64,000 nt of DNA from Plantago major (taxonomy: Eukaryota; Streptophyta; Magnoliopsida; Lamiales; Plantaginaceae). The stretch's first letter is position 1; each line of letters starts with the position of its first letter. Where the stretch lies: contig JAIFAC010000051.1 of NCBI GenBank assembly GCA_026545765.1, forward strand, positions 1 through 64,000, in the 5' to 3' direction. The notes beneath the pieces were generated by a model. The model was not told where the DNA came from. It saw nothing but the letters and a program-made list of their open reading frames with translations, and did not search any database. Positions 15,001 through 29,580 of this stretch are shown one piece after another. A program made the position numbers and the translations under genes.

Positions 15001-18000
15001 ATTTTATTCACATGATATGGTTTGTGGTATGAAACCTATTCTACGCACGTATTGAACTATTTTGGTTGATCGAACCTCGATTTAAAATCAAATTTCCGAG
15101 ACCTCTTGTCTTCAATAAAACTCAAAGGGGTAGTACACGTTTTTTGTGAAACACTCGATAGAGTTAGTTTGTGTCAAATTTTATTCACATGATATGGTTT
15201 GTGGTATGAAACCTATTCTACGCACATATTGAACTCTTTTGGTTGATCGAACATCGATTTAAAAACGTATTTCGAGACCTCTTGTCTTCAATAAAACTTC
15301 AAAGGGGTAGTACACGATTTTTGTGAAACACTCGATAGAGTTAGTTTGTGTCAAATTTTATTCACATGATATGGTTTGTGGCATGAAACCTATTCTGTGC
15401 ACATATTGAACTATTTTGGTTGATCGAACCTCGATTTAAATGCGTATTTCCGAGACCTCTTGTCTTCAATAAAACTCGAAAGGGTAGTACCACGATTTTT
15501 GTGAAACACTCGATAGAGTTAGTTTGTGTCAAATTTTATTCACATGATATGGTTTGTGGTATGAAACCTATTCTCGCACATATTGAACTATTTTGGTTGA
15601 TCGGACATCGATTTAAAAGCGTATTTCGAGACCTCTTGTCTTCAATAAAACTCGAAGGGGTAGTACACGATTTTTGTGAAACACTCGATAGAGTTAGTTT
15701 GTGTCAAATTTTATTCACATGATATGGTTTGTGGTATGAAACCTATTCTCGCACATATTGAACTATTTTGGTTGATCGACATCGATTTAAAAGCGTATTT
15801 CGAGACCTCTTGTCTTCAATAAAACTTCGAAAGGGTAGTACACGATTTTTGTGAAACACTTTCGATAGAGTTAGTTTGTGTCAAATTTTATTCACATGAT
15901 ATGGTTTGTGGTATGAAACCTATTCTCGCACATATTGAACTATTTTGGTTGATCGAACATCGATTTAAAAGCGTATTTCGAGACCTCTTGTCTTCAATAA
16001 AACTCGAAGGGGTAGTACGATTTTTGTGAAACACTCGATAGAGTTAGTTTGTGTCAAATTTTATTCACATGATATGGTTTGTGGTATGAAACCTATTCTC
16101 GCACATATTGAACTATTTTGGTTGATCGAACATCGATTTAAAAGCGTATTTCGAGACCTCTTGTCTTCAATAAAACTTCGAAGGGGTAGTACGATTTTTG
16201 TGAAACACTTTCGATAGAGTTAGTTTGTGTCAAATTTTATTCACATGATATGGTTTGTGGTATGAAACCTATTCTCGCACATATTGAACTATTTTGGTTG
16301 ATCGAACATCGATTTAAAAGCGTATTTCGAGACCTCTTGTCTTCAATAAAACTTCGAAAGGGGTAGTACCGATTTTTGTGAAACACTCGATAGAGTTAGT
16401 TTGTCAAATTTTATTCACATGATATGGTTTGTGGTATGAAACCTATTCTCGCACATATTGAACTATTTTGGTTGATCGAACATCGATTTAAAAGCGTATT
16501 TCGAGACCTCTTGTCTTCAATAAAACTCGAAGGGGTAGTACCGATTTTTTGTGAAACACTCGATATAGAGTTAGTTTGTGTCAAATTTTATTCACATGAT
16601 ATGGTTTGTGGTATGAAACCTATTCTCGCACATATTGAACTATTTTGGTTGATCGAACATCGATTTAAAAGCGTATTTCCGAGACCTCTTGTCTTCAATA
16701 AAACTCGAAGGGGTAGTACACGATTTTTGTGAAACACTCGATAGAGTTAGTTTGTGTCAAATTTTATTCACATGATATGGTTTGTGGTATGAAACCTATT
16801 CTCGCACATATTGAACTATTTTGGTTGATCGAACATCGATTTAAAAGCGTATTTCGAGACCTCTTGTCTTCAATAAAACTCGAAAGGGGTAGTAACGATT
16901 TTTGTGAAACACTCGATAGAGTTAGTTTGTGTCAAATTTTATTCACATGATATGGTTTGTGGTATGAAACCTATTCTCGCACATATTGAACTATTTTGGT
17001 TGATCGAACATCGATTTAAAAGCGTATTTCGAGACCTCTTGTCTTCAATAAAACTCGAAGGGGTAGTACCACGATTTTTTGTGAAACACTCGATAGAGTT
17101 AGTTTGTGTCAAATTTTATTCACATGATATGGTTTGTGGTATGAAACCTATTCTCGCACATATTGAACTATTTTGGTTGATCGAACATCGATTTAAAAGC
17201 GTATTTCGAGACCTCTTGTCTTCAATAAAACTCGAAAGGGGTAGTACGATTTTTGTGAAACACTCGATAGAGTTAGTTTGTGTCAAATTTTATTCACATG
17301 ATATGGTTTGTGGTATGAAACCTATTCTCGCACATATTGAACTATTTTGGTTGATCGAACATCGATTTAAAAGCGTATTTCGAGACCTCTTGTCTTCTTA
17401 ATAAAACTTCGAAGGGGGTAGTACGATTTTTGTGAAACACTCGATAGAGTTAGTTTGTGTCAAATTTTATTCACATGATATGGTTTGTGGTATGAAACCT
17501 ATTCTCTTACATATTGAACTATTTTGGTTGATCGAACATCGATTTAAAAGCGTATTTCGAGACCTCTTGTCTTCAATAAAACTTCGAAGGGGGTAGTACC
17601 ACGATTTTTGTGAAACACTCGATAGAGTTAGTTTGTGTCAAATTTTATTCACATGATATGGTTTGTGGTATGAAACCTATTCTACACATATTGAACTATT
17701 TTGGTTGATCGAACATCGATTTAAAAGCGTATTTCGAGACCTCTTGTCTTCAATAAAACTTCGAAGGGGTAGTACACGATTTTTGTGAAACACTTTCGAT
17801 AGAGTTAGTTTGTGTCAAATTTTATTCACATGATATGGTTTGTGGTATGAAACCTATTCTCGCACATATTGAACTATTTTGGTTGATCGAACATCGATTT
17901 AAAAGCGTATTTCGAGACCTCTTGTCTTCAATAAAACTCGAAGGGGGTAGTACGATTTTTGTGAAACACTTTCGATAGAGTTAGTTTGTGTCAAATTTTA

Positions 18001-21000
18001 TTCACATGATATGGTTTGTGGTATGAAACCTATTCTACGCACATATTGAACTATTTTGGTTGATCGAACATCGATTTAAAAGCGTATTTCGAGACCTCTT
18101 GTCTTCAATAAAACTCGAAGGGGTAGTACACGATTTTTGTGAAACACTTTCGATAGAGTTAGTTTGTGTCAAATTTTATTCACATGATATGGTTTGTGGT
18201 ATGAAACCTATTCTACGCATATTGAACTATTTTGGTTGATCGACATCGATTTAAAAGCGTATTTCGAGACCTCTTGTCTTCAATAAAACTCGAAGGGGTA
18301 GTACCACGATTTTTTGTGAAACACTCGATAGAGTTAGTTTGTGTCAAATTTTATTCACATGATATGGTTTGTGGTATGAAACCTATTCTCGCACATATTG
18401 AACTATTTTGGTTGATCGAACATCGATTTAAAAGCGTATTTCGAGACCTCTTGTCTTCAATAAAACTCGAAGGGGTAGTACCGATTTTTGTGAAACACTC
18501 GATAGAGTTAGTTTGTGTCAAATTTTATTCACATGATATGGTTTGTGGTATGAAACCTATTCTCGCACATATTGAACTATTTTGGTTGATCGAACATCGA
18601 TTTAAAAGCGTATTTCGAGACCTCTTGTCTTCAATAAAACTCGAAGGGGTAGTACACGATTTTTGTGAAACACTTTCGATAGAGTTAGTTTGTGTCAAAT
18701 TTTATTCACATGATATGGTTTGTGGTATGAAACCTATTCTCGCACATATTGAACTATTTTGGTTGATCGACATCGATTTAAAAGCGTATTTCGAGACCTC
18801 TTGTCTTCAATAAAACTCGAAGGGGTAGTACACGATTTTTTGTGAAACACTCGATAGAGTTAGTTTGTGTCAAATTTTATTCACATGATATGGTTTGTGG
18901 TATGAAACCTATTCTCGCACATATTGAACTATTTTGGTTGATCGAACATCGATTTAAAAAGCGTATTTCGAGACCTCTTGTCTTCAATAAAACTCGAAGG
19001 GGTAGTACGATTTTTGTGAAACACTTTCGATAGAGTTAGTTTGTCAAATTTTATTCACATGATATGGTTTGTGGTATGAAACCTATTCTCGCACATATTG
19101 AACTATTTTGGTTGATCGAACATCGATTTAAAAGCGTATTTCGAGACCTCTTGTCTTCAATAAAACTTCGAAAGGGGTAGTACACGATTTTTGTGAAACA
19201 CTCGATAGAGTTAGTCTGTGTAAAATTTTATTCACATGATATGGTTTGTGGTATGAAACCTATTCTTCGCACATATTGAACTATTTTGGTTGATCGAACA
19301 TCGATTTAAAAACGTATTTCGAGACCTCTTGTCTTCAATAAAACTTCGAAAGGGGTAGTACACGATTTTTGTGAAACACTCGATAGAGTTAGTTTGTGTC
19401 AAATTTTATTCACATGATATGGTTTGTGGTATGAAACCTATTCTCGCACATATTGAACTATTTTGGTTGATCGAACATCGATTTAAAAGCGTATTTCGAG
19501 ACCTCTTGTCTTCAATAAAACTCGAAAGGGGTAGTACGATTTTTGTGAAACACTTTCGATAGAGTTAGTTTGTGTCAAATTTTATTCACATGATATGGTT
19601 TGTGGTATGAAACCTATTCTACGCACATATTGAACTATTTTGGTTGATCAAACATCGATTTAAAAGCGTATTTCGAGACCTCTTGTCTTCAATAAAACTT
19701 CGAAGGGGTAGTACACGATTTTTGGTGAAACACTCGATAGAGTTAGTTTGTGTCAAATTTTATTCACATGATATGGTTTGTGGTATGAAACCTATTCTCG
19801 CATATTGAACTATTTTGGTTGATCGAACATCGATTTAAAAGCGTATTTCGAGACCTCTTGTCTTCAATAAAACTCGAAAGGGGTAGTACACGATTTTTTG
19901 TGAAACACTCGATAGAGTTAGTTTGTGTCAAATTTTATTCACATGATATGGTTTGTGGTATGAAACCTATTCTCGCACATATTGAACTATTTTGGTTGAT
20001 CGAACATCGATTTAAAAGCGTATTTCGAGACCTCTTGTCTTGATAAAACTTCGAAGGGGTAGTACACGAATTTTTGTGAAACACTCGATAGAGTTAGTTT
20101 GTGTCAAATTTTATTCACATGATATGGTTTGTGGTATGAAACCTATTCTACACATATTGAACTATTTTGGTTGATCGGACATCGATTTAAAAGCGTATTT
20201 CGAGACCTCTTGTCTTCAATAAAACTCGAAGGGGTTGTAAACGATTTTTTGTGAAACACTCGATAGAGTTAGTTTGTGTCAGATTTTATTCACATGATAT
20301 GGTTTGTGGTATGAAAGCTATTCTACGCACATATTGAACTATTTTGGTTGATCGAACATCGATTTAAAAGCGTATTTCGAGACCTCTTGTCTTCAATAAA
20401 ACTCGAAGGGGTAGTACGATTTTTGTGAAACACTTTCGATAGAGTTAGTTTGTGTCAAATTTTATTCACATGATATGGTTTGTGGTATGAAACCTATTCT
20501 CGCACATATTGAACTATTTTGGTTGATCGAACATCGATTTAAAAGCGTATTTCGAGACCTCTTGTCTTCAATAAAACTTCGAAGGGGTAGTACACGATTT
20601 TTTGTGAAACACTCGATAGAGTTAATTTGTGTCAAATTTTATTCACATGATATGGTATGTGGTATGAAACCTATTCTTCGCACATATTGAACTATTTTGG
20701 TTGATCGGACCTCGATTTAAAAACGTATTTCCGAGACCTCTTGTCTTCAATAAAACTCAAAGGGGGTAGTACACGATTTTTTGTGAAACACTCGATAGAG
20801 TTATTTTGTGTCAAATTTTATTCACATGATATGGTTTGTGGTATGAAACCTATTCTCGCACATATTGAACTATTTTGGTTGATCGAACCTCGATTTAAAA
20901 GCGTATTTCGAGACCTCTTGTCTTCAATAAAACTCAAAGGGTGTGGTACACGATTTTTTCTGAAACACTCGATAGAGTTAGTTTGTGTCAAATTTTATTC

Positions 21001-24000
21001 ACATGATATGGTTTGTGGTATGAAACCTATTCTACGCACATATTGAACTATTTTGGTTGATCGAACATCGATTTAAAAACTTATTTCCGAGACCTCTTGT
21101 CTTCAATAAAACTCAAAGGGGTAGTACGATTTTTGTGAAACACTTTCGATAGAGTTAGTTTGTGTCAAATTTTATTCACATGATATGGTTTGTGGTATGA
21201 AACCTATTCTCGCACATATTGAACTATTTTGGTTGATCGGACCTCGATTTAAAAGCGTATTTCGAGACCTCTTGTCTTCAATAAAACTCGAAGGGGTAGT
21301 ACCACGATTTTTTGTGAAACACTCTATTGAGTTAGTTTGTGTCAAATTTTATTCACATGATAGGGTTTGTGGTATGAATCCTATTCTACGCACATATTGA
21401 ACTATTTTGGTTGATCGGACATCGATTTAAAAGCGTATTTCCGAGACCTCTTGTCTTCAATAAAACTCGAAGGGGTAGTACGATTTTTTGTGAAACACTC
21501 GATAGAGTTAGTTTGTGTCAAATTTTATTCACATGATATGGTTTGTGGTATGAAACCTATTCTCGCACATATTGAACTATTTTGGTTGATCGGACATCGA
21601 TTTAAAAGCGTATTTCGAGACCTCTTGTCTTCAATAAAACTTCGAAGGGGTAGTACACGATTTTTGTGAAACACTCGATAGAGTTAGTTTGTGTCAAATT
21701 TTATTCACATGATATGGTTTGTGGTATGAAACCTATTCTCGCACATATTGAACTATTTTGGTTGATCGAACATCGATTTAAAAGCGTATTTCGAGACCTC
21801 TTGTCTTCAATAAAACTCGAAGGGGTAGTACACGATTTTTGTGAAACACTTTCGATAGAGTTAGTTTGTGTCAAATTTTATTCACATGATATGGTTTGTG
21901 GTATGAAACCTATTCTACACATATTGAACTATTTTGGTTGATCGAACATCGATTTAAAGCGTATTTCGAGACCTCTTGTCTTCAATAAAACTCGAAGGGG
22001 TAGTACACGATTTTTTGTGAAACACTTTCGATAGAGTTAGTTTGTGTCAAATTTTATTCACATGATATGGTTTGTGGTATGAAACCTATTCTCTCGCACA
22101 TATTGAACTATTTTGGTTGATCGACCTCGATTTAAAAGCGTATTTCGAGACCTCTTGTCTTCAATAAAACTCGAAGGGGTAGTACACGATTTTTAGTTAA
22201 ACACTCGATAGAGTTAGTTTGTGTCAAATTTTATTCACATGATATGGTTTATGGTATGAAACCTATTCTCGCACATATTGAACTATTTTGGTTGATCGAA
22301 CATCGATTTAAAAGCGTATTTCGAGACCTCTTGTCTTCAATAAAACTCGAAAGGGGTAGTACCGATTTTTTGTGAAACACTCGATAGAGTTAGTTTGTGT
22401 CAAATTTTATTCACATGATTTGGTTTGTGGTATGAAACCTATTCTCGCACATATTGAACTATTTTGGTTGATCGGACCTCGATTTAAAAGCGTATTTCGA
22501 GACCTCTTGTCTTCAATAAAACTCGAAGGGGTAGTACACGATTTTTGTGAAACACTCGATAGAGTTAGTTTGTGTCAAATTTTATTCACATGATTTGGTT
22601 TGTGGTATGAAACCTATTCTACACATATTGAACTATTTTGGTTGATCGGACATCGATTTAAAAGCGTATTTCGAGACCTCTTGTCTTCAATAAAACTTCA
22701 AAGGGGTAGTACGATTTTTTGTGAAACACTCGATAGAGTTAGTTTGTGTCAAATTTTATTCACATGATATGGATTGTGGCATAAAACCTATTCTCGCACA
22801 TATTGAACTATTTTGGTTGATCGACATCGATTTAAAAGCGTATTTCCGAGACCTCTTGTCTTCAATAAAACTCGAAGGGGTAGTACGATTTTTGTGAAAC
22901 ACTCGATAGAGTTTGTTTGTGTCAAATTTTATTCACATGATATGGTTTGTGGTATGAAACCTATTCTCGCACATATTGAACTATTTTGGTTGATCGAACA
23001 TCGATTTATTTAAAAGCGTATTTCCGAGACCTCTTGTCTTCAATAAAACTCGAAAGGGGTAGTACGATTTTTGTGAAACACTCGATAGAGTTAGTTTGTC
23101 AAATTTTATTCACATGATATGGTTTGTGGTATGAAACCTATTCTACGCATATTGAACTATTTTGGTTGATCGAACATCGATTTAAAAGCGTATTTCGAGA
23201 CCTCTTGTCTTCAATAAAACTCGAAGGGGTAGTACACGATTTTTGTGAAACACTTTCGATAGAGTTAGTTTGTGTCAAATTTTATTCACATGATATGGTT
23301 TGTGGTATGAAACCTATTCTCGCATATTGAACTATTTTGGTTGATCGAACATCGATTTAAAGCGTATTTCCGAGACCTCTTGTCTTCAATAAAACTCGAA
23401 AGGGTAGTACGATTTTTTGTGAAACACTTTCGATAGAGTTAGTTTGTGTCAAATTTTATTCACATGATATGGTTTGTGGTATGAAACCTATTCTCGCACA
23501 TATTGAACTATTTTGGTTGATCGAACATCGATTTAAAAGCGTATTTCGAGACCTCTTGTCTTCAATAAAACTCGAAGGGGTAGTACACGATTTTTTGTGA
23601 AACACTCGATAGAGTTAGTTTGTGTCAAATTTTATTCACATGATATGGTTTATGGTATGAAACCTATTCTCGCACATATTGAACTATTTTGGTTGATCGA
23701 ACATCGATTTAAAAGCGTATTTCGAGACCTCTTGTCTTCAATAAAACTTCAAAGGGGTGGTAGTACCGATTTTTTGTGAAACACTCGATAGAGTTAGTTT
23801 GTGTCAAATTTTATTCACATGATATGGTTTGTGGTATGAAACCTATTCTCGCACATATTGAACTATTTTGGTTGATCGGACCTCGATTTAAAAGCGTATT
23901 TCGAGACCTCTTGTCTTCAATAAAACTCAAAGGGTAGTACACGATTTTTTGTGAAACACTCGATAGAGTTAGTTTGTGTCAAATTTTATTCACATGATAT

Positions 24001-27000
24001 GGTTTGTGGTATGAAACCTATTCTCGCACATATTGAACTATTTTGGTTGATCGAACATCGATTTAAAAGCGTATTTCGAGACCTCTTGTCTTCAATAAAA
24101 CTCGAAGGGGTAGTACACGATTTTTTGTGAAACACTCGATAGTGTTAGTTTGTGTCAAATTTTATTCACATGATATGGTTTGTGGTATGAAACCTATTCT
24201 CGCACATATTGAACTATTTTGGTTGATCGGACATCGATTTAAAAGCGTATTTCGAGACCTCTTGTCTTCAATAAAACTTCGAAGGGGTAGTACGATTTTT
24301 TGTGAAACACTTTCGATAGAGTTAGTTTGTGTCAAATTTTATTCACATGATATGGTTTGTGGTATGAAACCTATTCTACACATATTGAACTATTTTGGTT
24401 GATCGAACATCGATTTAAAAGCGTATTTCGAGACCTCTTGTCTTCAATAAAACTTCGAAAGGGGTAGTACGATTTTTGTGAAACACTTTCGATAGAGTTA
24501 GTTTGTGTCAAATTTTATTCACATGATATGGTTTGTGGTATGAAACCTATTCTCGCACATATTGAACTATTTTGGTTGATCGAACATCGATTTAAAAGCG
24601 TATTTCGAGACCTCTTGTCTTCAATAAAACTCGAAGGGGTAGTACGATTTTTTGTGAAACACTCGATAGAGTTAGTTTGTGTCAAATTTTATTCACATGA
24701 TATGGTTTGTGGTATGAAACCTATTCTCACATATTGAACTATTTTGGTTGATCGAACATCGATTTAAAAGCGTATTTCGAGACCTCTTGTCTTCAATAAA
24801 ACTTCGAAGGGGTAGTACACGATTTTTGTGAAATACTCGATAGAGTTAGTTTGTGTCAAATTTTATTCCCATGATATGGTTTGTGGTATGAAACCTATTC
24901 TACGCACCTATTGAACTATGTTGGTTGATCGGACCTCGATTTAAAAGCGTATTTCCGAGACCTGTTGTCTTCAATAAAACTTCGAAGGGGTAGTACCACG
25001 ATTTTTTGTGAAACACTCGATAGAGTTAGTTTGTGTCAAATTTTATTCACATGATATGGTTTGTGGTATGAAACCTATTCTACGCATATTTAACTATTTT
25101 GTTTGATCGGACATCGATTTAAAACCGTATTTCCGAGACCTATTGTCTTCAATAAAACTCAAAGGGGTAGTACACGATTTTTTGTGAAACACTCGATAGA
25201 GTTAGTTTGTGTCAAATTTTAATCACATGATATGGTTTGTGGTATGAAACCTATTCTCGCACATATTGAACTATTTTGGTTGATCGAACATCGATTTAAA
25301 AGCGTATTTCGAGACCTCTTGTCTTCAATAAAACTCGAAGGGGTAGTACACGATTTTTGTGAAACACTTTCGATAGAGTTAGTTTGTGTCAAATTTTATT
25401 CACATGATATGGTTTGTGGTATGAAACCTATTCTCGCACATATTGAACTATTTTGGTTGATCGAACATCGATTTAAAAGCGTATTTCGAGACCTCTTGAC
25501 TTCAATAAAACTCGAAGGGGTAGTACACGATTTTTTGTGAAACACTCGATAGAGTTAGTTTGTGTCAAATTTTATTCACATGATATGGTTTGTGGTATGA
25601 AACCTATTCTTCGCACATATTGAACTATTTTGGTTGATCGAACATCGATTTAAAAGCGTATTTCGAGACCTCTTGTCTTCAATAAAACTCGAAGGGGTAG
25701 TACGATTTTTTGTGAAACACTCGATAGAGTTAGTTTGTGTCAAATTTTATTCACATGATTTGGTTTGTGGTATGAAACCTATTCTCGCACATATTGAACT
25801 ATTTTGGTTGATCGAACATCGATTTAAAAGCGTATTTCGAGACCTCTTGTCTTCAATAAAACTTCAAAGGGGTAGTAAACGATTTTTTGTGAAACACTCG
25901 ATAGAGTTAGTTTGTGTCAAATTTTATTCACATGATATGGTTTGTGGTATGAAACCTATTCTACGCACATATTGAACTATTTTGGTTGATCAAACATCGA
26001 TTTAAAAGCGTATTTCGAGACCTCTTGTCTTGATAAAACTCGAAGGGGTAGTACGATTTTTTGTGAAACACTTTCGATAGAGTTAGTTTGTGTCAAATTT
26101 TATTCACATGATATGGTTTGTGGTATGAAACCTATTCTCGCACATATTGAACTATTTTGGTTGATCGAACATCGATTTAAAAGCGTATTTCGAGACCTCT
26201 TGTCTTCAATAAAACTTCGAAGGGGTAGTACGATTTTTTGTGAAACACTCGATAGATTTAGTTTGTGTCAAATTTTATTCACATGATTTGGTTTGTGGTA
26301 TGAAACCTATTCTACACACCTATTGAACTATTTTGGTTGATTGGACCTCGATTTAAAGCGTATTTCGAGACCTCTTGTCTTCAATAAAACTCGAAAGGGG
26401 TAGTACCACGATTTTTGTGAAACACTCGATAGAGTTAGTTTGTGTCAAATTTTATTCACATGATATGGTTTGTGGTATGAAACCTATTCTACGCACATAT
26501 TGAACTATTTTGGTTGATCGAACATCGATTTCGAAAGGTATTTCGAGACCTCTTGTCTTGATAAAACTTCGAAAGGGGTAGTACGATTTTTGTGAAACAC
26601 TCGATAGAGTTAGTTTGTGTCAAATTTTATTCACATGATATGGTTTGTGGTATGAAACCTATTCTACGCACATATTGAACTCTTTTGGTTGATCGAACAT
26701 CGATTTAAAAACGTATTTCCGAGACCTCTTGTCTTCAATAAAACTCAAAGGGGGTAGTACACGATTTTTTGTGAAACACTCGATAGAGTTAGTTTGTGTC
26801 AAATTTTATTCACATGATATGGTTTGTGGTATGAAACCTATTCTACGCACATATTGAACTATTTTGGTTGATCGGACCTCGATTTAAAAACGTATTTCCG
26901 AGACCTCTTGTCTTCAATAAAACCTAAAGGGGGTGGTAGTACACGATTTTTTGTGAAACACTCGATAGAGTTAGTTTGTGTCAAATTTTATTCACATGAT

Positions 27001-29580
27001 ATGGTTTGTGGTATGAAACCTATTCTACGCACATATTGAACTATTTTGGTTGATCGAACCTCGATTTAAAAGCGTATTTCGAGACCTCTTGTCTTCAATA
27101 AAACTCGAAAGGGTAGTACGATTTTTTGTGAAACACTCGATAGAGTTAGTTTGTGTCAAATTTTATTCACATGATATGGTTTTTGGTATGAAACCTATTC
27201 TACGCACATATTGAACTATTTTGGTTGATCGAACCTCGATTTAAAAACGTATTTCCGAGACCTCTTGTATTCAATAAAACTCAAACGGGGTAGTACACGA
27301 TTTTTTGTGAAACACTCGATAGAGTTAGTTTGTGTCAAATTTTATTCACATGATTCGGTTTGTGGTATGAAACCTATTCTGTGCACATATGAACTATTTT
27401 TGTTCATCGAACCTCGATTTAAAAGCGTATTTCCGAGACCTCTTGTCTTCAAAAAAACTCAAAGGGGGTAGTACACGATTTTTTGTGAAACACTCGATAG
27501 AGTTAGTTTGTGCCAAATTTTATTCACATGATATGGTTTGTGGTATGAAACCTATTCTACGCATATATTGAACTATTTTGGTTGATCGAACCTCGATTTA
27601 AAAACGTATTTCCGAGACCTATTGTATTCAATAAAACTCGAAGGGTAGTAGTACGATTTTTTGTGAAACACTCGATAGAGTTAGTTTGTGTCAAATTTTA
27701 TTCACATGATATGGTTTGTGGTATGAAACCTATTCGCACATATTGAACTATTTTGGTTGATCGAACATCGATTTAAAAGCGTATTTCGAGACCTCTTGTC
27801 TTGATAAAACTTCAAAGGGGTAGTACGATTTTTGTGAAACACTTTCGATAGAGTTAGTTTGTGTCAAATTTTATTCACATGATATGGTTTGTGGTATGAA
27901 ACCTATTCTACGCACATATTGAACTCTTTTGGTTGATCGAACATCGATTTAAAAGCGTATTCGAGACCTCTTGTCTTCAATAAAACTCGAAGGGGTAGTA
28001 CCACGATTTTTTGTGAAACACTTTCGATAGAGTTAGTTTGTGTCAAATTTTATTCACATGATATGGTTTGTGGTATGAAACCTATTCTACGCATATTGAA
28101 CTATTTTGGTTGATCGAACATCGATTTAAAAGCGTATTTCGAGACCTCTTGTCTTCAATAAAACTCGAAGGGGTAGTACGATTTTTTGTGAAACACTTTC
28201 GATAGAGTTAGTTTGTGTCAAATTTTATTCACATGATATGGTTTGTGGTATGAAACCTATTCTCGCACATATTGAACTCTTTTGGTTGATCGAACATCGA
28301 TTTAAAAGCGTATTTCCGAGACCTCTTGTCTTCAATAAAACTCGAAGGGGTAGTACGATTTTTGTGAAACACTCGATAGAGTTAGTTTGTGTCAAATTTT
28401 ATTCACATGATATGGTTTGTGGTATGAAACCTATTCGCACATATTGAACTATTTTGGTTGATCGGACCTCGATTTAAAAGCGTATTTCGAGACCTCTTGT
28501 CTTCAATAAAACTCTAAAGGGGTGGTAGTACGATTTTTTGTGAAACACTTTCGATAGAGTTAGTTTGTGTCAAATTTTATTCACATGATATGGTTTGTGG
28601 TATGAAACCTATTCTCGCACATATTGAACTATTTTGGTTGATCGAACCTCGATTTAAAAGCGTATTTCGAGACCTCTTGTCTTCAATAAAACTCGAAGGG
28701 GTAGTACACGATTTTTGTGAAACACTCGATAGAGTTAGTTTGTGTCAAATTTTATTCACATGATATGGTTTGTGGTATGAAACCTATTCTACGCATATTG
28801 AACTCTTTTGGTTGATCGAACATCGATTTAAAAGCGTATTTCGAGACCTCTTGTCTTCAATAAAACTCGAAGGGGTAGTACGATTTTTGGTGAAACACTC
28901 GATAGAGTTAGTTTGTGTCAAATTTTATTCACATGATATGGTTTGTGGTATGAAACCTATTCTCGCACATATTGAACTATTTTGGTTGATCGAACATCGA
29001 TTTAAAAGCGTATTTCGAGACCTCTTGTCTTCAATAAAACTCAAAGGGGTAGTACCACGATTTTTTGTGAAACACTTTCGATAGAGTTAGTTTGTGTCAA
29101 ATTTTATTCACATGATATGGTTTGTGGTATGAAACCTATTCTCGCACATATTGAACTATTTTGGTTGATCGAACATCGATTTAAAAGCGTATTTCGAGAC
29201 CTCTTGTCTTCAATAAAACTCGAAGGGGTAGTACACGATTTTTTGTGAAACACTCGATAGAGTTAGTTTGTGTCAAATTTTATTCACATGATTTGGTTTG
29301 TGGTATGAAACCTATTCTCGCACATATTGAACTATTTTGGTTGATCGGACCTCGATTTAAAAGCGTATTTCGAGACCTCTTGTCTTCAATAAAACTTCGA
29401 AGGGGTAGTACGATTTTTTGTGAAACACTTTCGATAGAGTTAGTTTGTGTCAAATTTTATTCACATGATATGGTTTGTGGTATGAAACCTATTCTCGCAC
29501 ATATTGAACTCTTTTGGTTGATCGAACATCGATTTAAAAGCGTATTTCGAGACCTCTTGTCTTCAATTTAACTCGTAGGG
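1..29580 (+). repeat. Sub-array dominated by A-type (short) monomers
   Basis: Typical A monomers read taaaagcgtatttcgagacc, cgaaggggtagtac and attctcgcacatattg, with lengths about 173-177 bp. Copies differ chiefly by small indels at a handful of fixed sites, for example cac(tt)tcgatag, tattt(c)cgag, aaac(t)tcgaa, gtac followed by none, a, c or ca before cgatttt, and ttct(a)cgcacat. Base substitutions are comparatively rare. Islands of B-type monomers occur near 11.06-11.34, 15.04-15.3, 20.69-21.12 and 26.68-27.64 kb. I saw no long regular higher-order period in this part, although I did not tabulate every monomer. Confidence 0.8.
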
